DNA of 64,000 nucleotides from Thalassia testudinum (taxonomy: Eukaryota; Streptophyta; Magnoliopsida; Alismatales; Hydrocharitaceae). Shown here in pieces: positions 44,825 to 55,400 of the stretch. Position numbers and translations under genes: made by a program. Each line of letters starts with the position of its first letter. The stretch's first letter is position 1. The notes beneath the pieces were generated by a model, which had not been told where the DNA came from, searched no databases, and was given only the letters and a program-made list of their open reading frames with translations. Location of the stretch: assembly GCA_037157565.1 (NCBI GenBank), contig JAZHRO010000063.1:86270001-86334000 (forward strand), in the 5' to 3' direction.

Positions 44825-46236
44825 AAATGGGCTTTGGGAATAGGAAAATCCAACTTAATGTGTTTGATGTAAACAAGCTAGGCTTAAGGATTGTTCTCAA
44901 GTTGAGGTGATAGATGACCTGATTGAAGAGACAACCCTTGTAATGTTATGTGATGACCCCCTTCAGCATGTCATGCTAAATGAGCATTCCCATCTCTTGG
45001 AGGAATGTGAAGGGGATATACTAGCACTTGAGGAGTTGCTGGGTGTTTCTGCTGAGTCTCTTTCCCCATCATCTCTGCCCAAGGTAGATCTGCTACCTGA
45101 GATGGGGACATCTATTCTAAAACCCTCAACCATATAAGCCCTCAACCTTGAGTTGAAAGCCCTCCCTGACACTCTCAAGTACGTCTTCTTGGGTGACAAT
45201 GATATGCTCCTCGTTATCATTTCGGCTGTGCTATCTGAGGCATAGGAGGGAGCCCTGATTGAATGCTTGTCTAGGCACAAGGAAGCTATTTCTTGGAGCA
45301 TTGCTAACATTAAGGGCATAGACCCTACACTCTGCATGCACCACATTTATATTGATGATCCCATCAAGCCATTTAGGGACATGCAAAGACGTCTGAACCC
45401 TAATATGAGGGAGGTGGTTTAAAAGGAAATCCTAAAGTGGTTGGACGCTGGGATCATTTATCCCATTGTAGATAGCAAATGGGTAAGTCCAATTCATGTG
45501 GTGCTAAAGAAGGCAGGTTTTACTATGGAATTTAATGACTAAGGTGAATAAGTTGTGACTAGACCCTCAACTGGATGGAGGGTCTGTATTGATTACCGCA
45601 GGCTGAACACCGCTACCCAGAAGGATCACTTTCCCTTGCCTTTTATTGATCAAATTCTTGAGAAATTAGCAGGGAGTAAGGACTATTGCTTTCTCGATGG
45701 ATATTCTGGGTACAACCAGGTTGTAGTCTTCTCTGATGACAAGGAGAAGACGACGTTCATGAGTCCTTACGGTACCTTTGCATTTAGCCGTATGCCGTTT
45801 GGATTATGTAATGCCCCTGCAACCTTCCAGCGGTCTATGATGTCCATTTTCTTCTACATGATTGATGAGTGTGTTGAAGTGTTTATGGATGACTTCTCCA
45901 TTTATGGCTCGTCTTTTGACTAGTGTCTCCTGCACCTGGAGAATGTGTTGAAGCAATGTAAGGAGACTAGTTTAGTCATCAACTGGGAGAAAAGCCACTT
46001 CATGGTATAGAAAGGAATTGTACTTGGGCATGTTGTGTCTGAGTGAGGCTTGGAAGTAGATAAAGCCAAGATTGATTCTATTTCCAAACTCCCATTGCCC
46101 ACGAATGTCAAACAGATTATATCCCTTTTGGGCCATGCTGGCTTTTATAGGCGCTTTATTAAAAATTTTAGTAAAATTTCTAGGCCACTGTGTGACCTGT
46201 TGGCGAAGGAATCTTTGTTTGGGCCTGGATAGGTTG
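44825..46236 (+). pseudogene. pol: Element D protease-RT linker and reverse transcriptase, truncated
   Basis: The linker near 45150 has LKALPDTLKYVFLGDND. Reverse transcriptase shows MQRRLNPNMREVV (45380), [50 protein letters not shown] and the catalytic FMDDFSIYG near 45885. Breaks are TAA/TAG near 45420, 45540 and 45550, TAG at 45921-45923 and 46009, and TGA near 46045. The last match is LLAKESLF just before 46225, after which element H begins. RNase H and integrase should lie past the window. Confidence 0.9.
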
Positions 46237-47124
46237 TGTTAATATGGTGATTTTATCGCTGAAATGAGTATAGTGGTTAACCTAAATCGAGCCTAACCAT
46301 CTCTTTACAAAATTTTTTACCTGGCCTACTTGATTTTATCTTGGTCACTTTTAGGCCCAGGGTCGAACTCAAGGAAATGGGATTAGAAGAAGTTTCTACG
46401 CCTTTCCTACAATGAATCTCTTCCGTTCATTTATTATGTTTTTGGTGTTTTTCTATTTAAGATTTTTTTCTGATAATTTTTGTCCTTGAGGTTCACCCTC
46501 AAAATCAGGTTCTTGGCTTTAAGCCAAATTAGGGTTTCAAAACAGGTCTTGCTATTCACAAGACTGAGTACCTGCAAGTCAAGGATTATCTTTTCTCTTT
46601 TGTATATTTTTTTTATCTTTTTGCTGGCAGGAAAGAAAAATAGAAATAAAGTAAATATAGTATATATATATGTATATATTATATATGTATAAAGGGGTGG
46701 GGGTGGAGGTGGAGATGGCATGTAGCACGGAATCAAGTCGGTCGTCGTCTAGGAAGATGAAACCAACAGGACGAAGTGCCGCGTGGAGTGTAGGATGGAT
46801 GGGTGAAAGATGTGTGTGAAGACACTTTCTGTATGCGTGTATCGAGGAATATCAGCAACGATCTATACTTATACTTAGTTATATAAGTAATAATATATAT
46901 ATAGATATATATATATGTATGTATGTATACTAATACTTAGTTATATAAGTACTAATATATGTATAGATATATGTGTATATATATGTATATAAATAAATAA
47001 ATATATATATATAAATAAATATGTATATATATATAAGTATATAGTAGTGTATAAGTGAGAGTGTGTGTGTGCGAGAGTGTGAGTGTGTGTGTGTATGTGT
47101 TTGTAGAGAGAGTGAGAGAGTGCT

Positions 47125-47160
<36 letters not shown>

Positions 47161-48401
47161 GAGATCGTCTGCTGAGGAAGAAGGCACGGGCAAGTTAAGT
47201 CGTTTGCACGCAGCTGCCGTCATCTGATGCTGCACGCAGGAGCGTGCACTCGCATGCGCAGGCATGTAGGCGCGCGCTGGAGGGACTGGGCGCGGGGAAG
47301 GGACTGCAGCGCACCGCGCTGCGCACTGAAGCGGGTGAAGATGCGGGTGCTGGAGCGGGCGGGGGTAGAGATGCGGGCGCGGGCGTGCGTGGACGGATTG
47401 GCACCGGTAGCGGCGCGGAGAGAGAGTGCCGGGTGACTGGATAAGTGAGAAACTTACCGGTCACCGCATTGTAGCCACAGTGTCGCGCTCTCTAGCGTGA
47501 ATAGTGGCTATAGTGCGCGCTCGGCTTGCGCGACCACCTGCGCCCAGTGCTGAGTGTACGGGCGCCGTTGAGCGAGCTGGCGCGCGCGCGGAAGGTCTGC
47601 GTCGGCTGTTGGCGTGCGTGAAGCCGGCTGGGTCGCGGGTGGAGCTTCGTGGCAGGGCGCACGGGGAGGGGTGAGGGCGGCCTGCTGACGTGCGTAGAGG
47701 GCGCAGAACAGGCGGCCGAGGCACGTGGAGGGCTGCGTTGCTGCTACTGACGCCTTGCTACTGCTGCTACGGAGCTTGAGCTTCAAAGCTTGAAGCTCCT
47801 GTGGCAATGGCAGAAATGCTTTGAACGATGAAATCAGAGCTGGGAACCACCACGCCCACCGGCTCTTTGATGAGTGTGGTGGTGGTGGTGCTCCACTGTG
47901 AGCTGCTCCTGCCCGCAGCCTAGCTCTTCAAGGAGAAGAGAGGCTGCGCATGGAGGGGAGAGGGGAGGAGGCAGCCTGGAGGAAGCTGCTGTGTGTTCTT
48001 TTTTTGTGTGGACCAGGCTCGGCTCAAAGAAGAAAGCCGTGCCCTTTTTAAAGAGGATGAAAGCAAGCACAGCCATGCCCTGGCTGTGCATGGCTGTGCA
48101 TGCGGCTGCAGGGCAAGCAGTTGCAGGGAATGGCACGGGGAAGAAGCTGCCATGCCTTGTAGCCGCGTGGAGGAAATTCAAAGTCAAATAGAAGTAAAAA
48201 ATAAAGATGGAAATTTTGCGAGGCAGCACTTGAAGAATTTGTCAATTACAAGGCCATTTTACTCACTCTCCTCCCCTCTCAAATAAATGCATGCATTCGT
48301 GTATTTTTACAAATGCAACTATGGCTACCTAATATCCACTGGCAATGCTAGAAAATAGCACAAGATGACACAATTGCAGGTGTATTTTTCCTGTGCAATC
48401 A
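46237..48401 (-). repeat. 3' LTR of element H
   Basis: The reverse strand starts TGATTGCACAGG at 48401 and ends ACCATATTAACA at 46237, 2165 bp. It follows a GCATGAGGGTA tract and a TTTGCTAGGGACTAGCAAAAG phrase, the same pair that stands before the LTRs of E and F. It includes a GC-rich block (47180-47960) and microsatellites. The U5-like GAGTTCGACCCTGGG is at about 46350 in reverse. Confidence 0.85.
46650..47163. repeat. Compound microsatellite in the H LTR
   Basis: A TATATATG/TATA-rich stretch runs from about 46655 to 47040 with two nearly equal TATACTTAGTTATATAAGTA segments (46868 and 46931). It is followed by GT-rich sequence (47059-47103) and a (GA)n run (about 47107-47163). Confidence 0.9.
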
Positions 48402-49744
48402 TACCCTCATGCCTATCTTTTGCTAGTCCCTAGCAAAACATTTTTTTGTATTGTATTTAGAAATGATCTTAAGCTTAAGATTTTCTTTTGAGCCGACATA
48501 GGTGTGTTTATTGTTGGATATTGTGAGAACCAATTGCAGAGAAGACTACCAGTACTTTAAGTCTCACATGACATAGATCATCTCTCGACTAACTAGGACT
48601 CTTGATATTTAAACCTTAAGTACGATTTCCAGGACCCAGGAGGTTTTTGCCGTACTCGAGAGCTCAAGAGATTATGGCTTGTGCTTTGTAAAGGATCAAG
48701 ACTGACTAGATGAACATTAAGACTCAAGCCCAGGGTTTCACGAATTTTTAAGTGCAGGTTGGTCCCAGTTTCAGCTCGTGTCTTCGGATTGACCCTTAAA
48801 AAGATGACGGAAAACTCAACTCCCATAATCTGACATTTGTGGCTTAAAGAAAACAGGGTATTTGCCCTGAAGAACTTTTTTGTAGGAAGATTTTACAGAC
48901 ATTTGTGGGATATACTAATTTATTTGCATCTTTTTTTTTTTTGAAACACGTGTCAGTATATCTCTTACAACATTATTTGGAGGAGCACACTTTTCTTTTT
49001 GGTGGGAGAGTTCCTTCTTGGTGGAAAGAGTCTCTCCTAAACACAGGACTAGAGCCTGGGATAAAAAGTCTACCTGCATGCACAGGTAAGGACTCCACCT
49101 TCCCTAATGAACACTAGGGTTGGATCTTATGTTCACCTGGTCTTTCTTGACATGTGTAGTGTGAATCAAGATTACTTAGGCTCTCAAGTAGAAGAAAACC
49201 AATGAATCCTGTACTGGTGTCTCAGGTACAAGAATACATCCTAAGTTAGGAGAGATTCCGATCTATTTTGTCAATGCTCAAGTGAATTAAGTCGAGCCCG
49301 AGCGAATCAAGCTTCTGTGGCCTAGAAAGTCTTCAAAACAGTGGTTGAATATCCATAAACACTTATTGTATTTCTATTTCAGCCTTTAGATCATTACTAA
49401 ACACCATTTTTTTTTTACATATTTATAAATAGGTGGAAACTGCATGATACCATAAAATACCCAGATCCTATGGATGCCTATCCAACCCCCCATGCCAAAC
49501 GATGCTATGTCCTCATATGCATGTAGGGTAGGGTAGAGAAAGGACGAAGGATCGGGTAACGAGAGCTGAGGTGCAGGGTATATAGCAGGGTGGTAGGGTG
49601 GGTGGATGGTGGGTGGTGAGGTGAAAAGTGAAGTGAGCGTGACAGTGAAGTGAAAAGTGATGGTGGATGGTGAGTGTTATTGGGGTGCCTCCCAACAAGC
49701 ATTGAATTTAACATCCCCAGTTGGACTCAGGATGAGGCACAACA
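48402..49744 (-). other. Element H 3' internal non-coding region
   Basis: It starts after the integrase stop and holds, in reverse, a CATCC-rich stretch at 49650-49540. A phrase of the ATGAGGACATAGCATCG type with GGCATGGGGGGTTGG follows (about 49515-49480), then a spacer with words shared with elements E and F. The last tract before the LTR is GCATGAGGGTA. No env-like ORF is seen. Confidence 0.7.
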
Positions 49745-50785
49745 TTAGTTACCCTCCAGCGGGGCAACTGTTTCTCCAACGGGGGCAGGTTCATGATTAA
49801 GATAGGGTTTCAAATGCTGCCTATTGACCATATATTTATGCCCAAATTTGGGATCTTCAATCTCAACGGCCCCATTGGGAAATGGTCTCGAGACAAGGAA
49901 AGGACCAGTCCATTTGGACTTCAGTTTACCAGGAAAGAATTTGAGCCGGGCATTGTAGAGCCAAACTTGCTGAGATGGCTCAAATTCTCTCCGCCGAATA
50001 CGGCTGTCGTGAAAAGCCTTAGTGCATTGTTTGAAAGTTAAAGTAGAATCATAGGCTTCACGACGGAGCTCTTCCAGCTCCTGGAGTTGGAGTTTCCTTT
50101 CTCGACCACAAAGGTCTGGGTCGAGGTTACATTGGTGAATCGCCCAATAAGCACGGTGTTCCAACTCCATGGGAAAATGACAAGGCTTCCTGTAAACGAT
50201 TCTGTAAGGAGACATACCAAGGGGAGCCTTGAAGGCAGTCCGATACGCCCAAAGTGCATCAATCAGCTTGTCGGACCAGCCCTTACGGTCAGGCCGAACC
50301 GTTTTCTGGAGAATTTGCCTGATTTTCTGGTTCAACACTTCTGCCTGGTCGTTCGTCTGAGGATGATACGAGGATGCGATACAATGGTGGACTCCGTATT
50401 TCCTTAGAAGTGCCCGAAAAGAAGCATGGGTAAAGTGGCTTTCTCCATCTGAGATAATGGCTCGAGGGATCCTAAAGCGCGTAAAGATGTGGTCTTTGAC
50501 AAATCGAGTGGATTTAACATGGTCAGCACGACATGTGGGAATAGCCTCGATCCATTTCGAAACATAATCAATAGCCACGTGAATGAATTCGAAGCCGTTG
50601 GAAGGAGGAAAGGGACCCATGAAATCAATTCCCCAAATGTCGAAGATTTTTGCAGCTAGGATGGATTGCAATGTCATCATGTCACGACGTGACATTGACC
50701 CTAACGACTGGCACCTAGTGAAATGTTTGGCATACTTGTGTGCATCCTGGTGAAGGGAGGGCCAAAAGAAACCGCACTGCAACAC
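49745..50785 (-). CDS. pol: Element H integrase (346-codon open frame, pol fragment)
   Basis: A continuous frame covers the integrase. It starts inside the zinc-binding region (YAKHFTRCQSLGSMSRRD). The catalytic core has its first Asp in [17 protein letters not shown], an [12 protein letters not shown] stretch, the second Asp in AIISDGESHFTHASF and the Glu in NDQAEVLNQKIRQIL: a D-D-E set, all present. The tail has GPFLVSRPFPNGAVEIEDP and ends VNRQHLKPYLNHEP. No chromodomain is seen, which fits Athila. It is part of a larger polyprotein and its upstream junction is broken near 50790-50970, so it is a remnant despite the length. Confidence 0.9.
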   Translation of the reverse strand: MLQCGFFWPSLHQDAHKYAKHFTRCQSLGSMSRRDMMTLQSILAAKIFDIWGIDFMGPFPPSNGFEFIHVAIDYVSKWIEAIPTCRADHVKSTRFVKDHIFTRFRIPRAIISDGESHFTHASFRALLRKYGVHHCIASSYHPQTNDQAEVLNQKIRQILQKTVRPDRKGWSDKLIDALWAYRTAFKAPLGMSPYRIVYRKPCHFPMELEHRAYWAIHQCNLDPDLCGRERKLQLQELEELRREAYDSTLTFKQCTKAFHDSRIRRREFEPSQQVWLYNARLKFFPGKLKSKWTGPFLVSRPFPNGAVEIEDPKFGHKYMVNRQHLKPYLNHEPAPVGETVAPLEGN

Positions 50786-50976
50786 CTTGCTGCAGTATTT
50801 CTCCCAGAGAAATGGCCTCCGTAGGCCTGATCGTGGCAGAAGGAGAGCACACTGGGGAATTCGTTGTCAAGAATACAGCGACGGATGATTTGATCAGTAC
50901 CTATGCGAAAAAGAAGTGGATTATCCCAGAAATAATACTTTACTTCTACCATGAGATGCTCGTGTTGGTTTTTAGG

Positions 50977-52310
50977 CTAGCCATGTGGAAGGGATTCAGA
51001 AGCAAGGTAATTGGCAATGTCGGCATACCAAGGTCCACTTGCCACATTAATTGCCAATAAGTTCTCATCAGGAAAAACCTCATTGATCGGCAGAGTAAGT
51101 CCAATATGGTCAGGGTCCAATCTGGAAAGATGATCAGCCACAACATTCTGGGCTCCGGCCTTATCACGGATCTCAATGTCAAATTCTTGGAGCAGAAGGA
51201 TCCAACGAATCAATCTAGGCTTGGCATCCTTCTTGTGCATGAGATGGCGAATGGCCGCGTGATCAGTGAAAACAATAACATGTGAGCCCAGAAGGTAACA
51301 GCGGAATTTCTCCAGCCTAAAGATGACCGCCAGTAGTTCTTTTTCAGTGGTAGTATAATTACGTTGGGCCTCATCCAACGTCTTACTGGCGTAGTACACC
51401 ACGAAGGGGTGTCTATTGTGTCTTTGTCCCAGGATGGCTCCGACTGCAAGGTCGGAAGCATCACACATGAGCTCAAAGTCGAGGGACCAATCAGGTGGCT
51501 GGAGAACAGGGGCCTTGGTGACAGCATTACGCAGCTGCGTGAATGCTCGTATGCAATCAGGGTCCATATCGAAGGGTACGTCGGTCGATAGGAGATGAGT
51601 TAAAGGTCGAGAAATTTTGGAGAAATCTTTGATGAATCTCCTATAGAAATCGACGTGTCCCAAGAAGGAGAGGATTTGTTTGATAGAGCCAGACATAGGT
51701 AAATCAGCAATTACATCAAGCTTAGCTCTGTCAACCTCGATACCCCTATCGGAGATGATATGTCCGAGAACAATTCCCTCGTGTACCATAAAATGACTTT
51801 TTTCCCAAGAAAGCACGAGGTTTACATCAATACATCTCCTAAGGATACGGGTCAGGTTGGCAAGACAGTCATCGAAAGATGGTCCAAAGATCGAAAAGTC
51901 ATCCATGAAGACCTCGAGAAAGTCACCCACCATGTCATGGAATATCGCCAGCATATATCTCTGGAAAGTTGCTGGCGCGTTATAAAGTCCGAACGACATC
52001 CTTCTAAATGCAATGGTGCCGAATGGGCAGGTAAAGGTGGTTTTCTCTTGGTCCCGAGGGTCAATTGCCACCTAGTTATATCCTGAGAATCCATCCAGGA
52101 AATAGAAAAATTTATTTCCCACCAACCGCTCCAGGATTTGGTCAATGAAAGGTAGCAGAAAGTGGTCTTTCTTAGTTGCAGCATTGAGTTTCCTATAATC
52201 TACACACACTCTCCAAGACGTAGGAGTGCGTGTAGGGATGGATTCGCCGCTGTCATTGACACGGATGGTGAGTCCTGCCTTTTTGGGCACAACGTGAATC
52301 GGACTCACCT
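50977..52310 (-). pseudogene. pol: Element H reverse transcriptase and RNase H
   Basis: The first part (52308-52072) has SPIHVVPKKAGLTIRVND, TSWRVCVDYRKLNAATKKDHF and FYFLDGFSGYN, then a TAG. The second part (52071-50977, 364 codons open) has [14 protein letters not shown], the catalytic [31 protein letters not shown], then RNase H with [31 protein letters not shown] and [14 protein letters not shown], and the linker [14 protein letters not shown]. Active-site acids are all visible. It is the youngest-looking pol among the decayed elements of the window, with only one or two stops in this part. Confidence 0.93.
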
Positions 52311-53280
52311 AGGGGCTATGCTGATCGGGTAGATTATACTCGCATCCAGCCACTTAATAATTTCCTTCTTAACGACCTCCTGCATGTTAGGGTTGAGACG
52401 TCACTGCATCTCGCGGGAAGGTTGAGCCTCCTCCTCCGTATATATACGGTGAGTGCAATAGGAGGGGCTAATGCCAGTTAAGTCTGATAAAGACCATCCA
52501 ATGGTTGCCTTGTGTTCCATAAGGACCTTCGTTAGTTTGCACTGTTGCTCCCTGGTCAATTTTGAACTGATGATTATGGGGAGCGTTTCTTTTTGTTCCA
52601 GGAAAACATATTTAAGTGTACTAGGCAGTTCTTTCAGCTCGGGAGTGGATGGTGAAAGATCTGGTATTTCTTGGGATGAGAGTGTCCCAGGTGGATCAGA
52701 AAACAAGTCAGGAGGAAGAAGTTGACCCTCAGATTGGCCAAGAATAGGGGCTTCTTGGATAGATGGATCCAAAAAGGAATAGCCCCAGTGAGTAGTATGT
52801 GGGCTCAAGGTCCCAGTGTGGAGTTGCAAATCCGCCTGATTTTGTGGGAAAGAAAGGGCAATCCGGTCTTCAAGAGTGTGGACCGGCGGTGAGTAGCCCG
52901 GATATGACTCAGACCACGAGGTATGGGAAGCGGAGAAAACCTCGTTAGAAGTCTGGTCAGGAGAAGGTATGAGAATAGGGAGGGATGTGGGAACGTCACA
53001 ATACGTGTCGGTTAGGCAATCATCTGTGTTTACAGGTAATCCGCAGTAGTCAGAATAGGTCCCAATTAGCCCGCTACACGTGCTGACGGCCATGTCCTCG
53101 TCAGACGTATCATCCTCGATGCAATCGCAATCAAAGCTCTTGGCTGCCTTGAAGATGTTAAGCTTGAGCTTTTCAGATCCAACGGCAATCTCAATACAGC
53201 CTGACTCACAGTCGATATGGGCTCGGGCTGTGGCCAAGAAAGGTTGACCAAGGAGATCGGACAATCAGAAAGTGAGTTAG
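52311..53280 (-). pseudogene. pol: Element H protease end and protease-RT linker
   Basis: An open frame of 287 codons (53264-52401) starts LGQPFLATARAHIDCESG, the end of the protease domain, followed by a long acidic and proline-rich linker and LPSTLKYVFLEQKETLP just before reverse transcriptase. A frame change lies between the upstream part of the protease and LGQPF. A TGA-like stop follows EMQ at 52401, and a TAG lies in the ISMA*VSPIH stretch near 52313. The protease is interrupted upstream by the solo LTR at 53286-58012. Confidence 0.88.
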
Positions 53281-54420
53281 GAACTTAATGATGGGTTGTT
53301 ATGAATGTGTGGTGTATGATAATGGTGTTGGTGATAGTAATTGTTAATGATGTTGAGATATGTTGTGATTTGAAACACCATTAGTGTCATTGTAGTGAGT
53401 TGTATGGGATACCAATCATTACAACCATTATTATTTACTTAGCTAATTTTTACTGATTTTATTCCAGGTCGTTCACTGGGAGGCAATTATTGAATTACAT
53501 CATTCTTTTATCTCAAAATTATCCTCTAATTCCAAAAAGAAGCTTTACATTTAATAAAGAAAATGAATGAATGAAGTCATGGTTTGCCTATTCACAAAGA
53601 ATTAATTGTAATGCTTGCAAAAACTAACTATAAACAAGCACCAAACAATTCATCACTATTCTTTAAATTATGTCTTTACAAGTTATAATATTAATACTTA
53701 TATGAAAGTGCATAATCGACTAAGATTACATAGTATATTAACTTAACTTACTAGTCTGATACCTACAGCAACGCAAACAATAGTTACAGTGACAGATGTA
53801 AGCGTCGCTAGATCCCAGAAAACACTATATACAAACTTAAGGAGGGAAACTGGGGTCTGTAACGATGATTATGGTGACGTTTTGTTCTGTTAGTAAATGT
53901 ATGAGTTTATTTATATAAAAATAATTGGCTATACTACATATACATATATATATTTATATTTCCCTTGTATGTGTATTTACTTGCGTATGTACATCTCTCT
54001 CTTCTCCTTCACACTAATCTTCATCAGATGTTCTTCTTCTTCTGTGTTTTCATTCTGCCTTAGTGAATTTAACACACCGTGGCTGAGAGGCACTTACTAT
54101 CGTCATTAGCTCTCCTTAATTAGTTAAAAATGTGTTTAATTTGCGGGCATGCCTTTCGAGGGATACACAGCACCCAGAGGGTGGGACCAAACCTCTACTA
54201 AGCGCACCTTAATTCTCATTAGGCTGCTTAATTACATGTTTGATAACTCAGCTCAGGGCCTTCTCAGCCCACACACACACACGCCTCTCCCAGGGCCTCG
54301 GCCCCACAGATCATGCTCAGAATGCTCAATGGTATGCTCAGTATGAATGTATATGTTGTTTCGGGCACCCGGCGCCCGTGACGACTATACAGCCTATACA
54401 CAAATTCCTTAAATACCGTT

Positions 54421-54560
54421 GCGCGCATTTTGCAGCGCACGATGTGGCGCTATTTGAGCGCCATATCTGCGCTAAAAAATGCGTGCAGCTGTGGGCTGAA
54501 GGAGATTTTGGCCCTCAATTCGAGGGCCATAATTTATTTAAAAATAAAAATAAATTATGG
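54421..54560. repeat. Cluster of three adjacent hairpins
   Basis: (1) 54421-54488: inner perfect stem TGGCGCT-ATTTG-AGCGCCA (54445-54463) inside longer arms GCGCGCATTTTGCAGCGCA and TGCGCTAAAAAATGCGTGC. (2) 54509-54529: TGGCCCTC-AATTC-GAGGGCCA, perfect. (3) 54527-54560: CCATAATTTATTT and AAATAAATTATGG, a perfect 13-bp stem with an 8-base loop. Hairpins 2 and 3 share the CCA at 54527-54529. Confidence 0.85.
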
Positions 54561-54599
54561 AAAATAAACTATTTACATAATACTATACAATTGTTCAAT

Positions 54600-55400
54600 T
54601 AATTTGAAATTTTAATTAGATTTACTATATAAATAAATTCACTAAAGTAAACTATTTTTACACATTGATTTTGATGTTTTATTCTTTAATTACTTACAAA
54701 TTAGCTACTAAATGGTCTAATTGACCTCATACAGAGTTAGAATACATATATAAGTATTTTATAGACATTTTTATTATATTTTTCCGAATTAATTTCTGTG
54801 TTATTTACATTTAAATAGCAATTTTGATTGTTTTGCTTATAAATTAAGTTAAACTAATATAATCAGGTATAAATATACTTAAATTAGCTTAAATTACTTA
54901 AAGTATATTAGTCTTAGTATACAGGTTCAATTAACTTAATTATAATTCTAAATTACTAATTTAACTAATTTAATTTAACAACTTAGCTATAAACTTAATA
55001 AATTCATTATTTATTATGTATAGAGGATTAAATTAAAGTAAAAGATTTTATTTACTTGTAATCTACATATGCATAGATATATACAGTTTTATAATTTAAT
55101 TTTCTTAATTATGCTATCTACTGATCTAGTTAGTTTAATAATACGTACAAATTAGTTCAATTTATATATAGTTATATAATTATTGTATTTACTGTCTAAA
55201 CTAAATCAAAAACCTAATTTACAGTATTCATTATATTTACATAGTAAGTTATACAGTATATATATATACACTACCTATTTACATATATAGCCTAGTATAT
55301 AGCTTATGTCTATATAAGTATACCTAATATACAAAGTAATATATATATGTATATATATATATATTTATGTATTTATTTTTGGTCCTTTTGGGTGTTTCAT
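54600..55400. other. Very AT-rich stretch inside the large solo LTR
   Basis: Long runs of TATA, TTAATT and AATTA words with almost no G+C; no gene and no clear tandem unit, apart from a TATATATA run near 55340-55365. Confidence 0.7.

Larger units (their letters stand above)
40365..46236 (+). mobile_element. Athila-like gypsy element D, 5' part
   Basis: It has a 5' LTR (about 40365-41339), an Asp-type primer-binding site, a 1.4-kb leader, gag, protease and the start of reverse transcriptase. It is cut at 46236 by reverse element H. Its left edge meets copia C gag, so it is probably inserted in copy C; the rest of both should be found beyond 64000. Confidence 0.85.

Noticed and set aside
47180..48290. 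Several open frames in the GC-rich block on both strands
   Set aside because: Arg/Ala/Ser-rich translations in all frames follow from high GC and lack of stops; they lie in the H LTR and show no domain.
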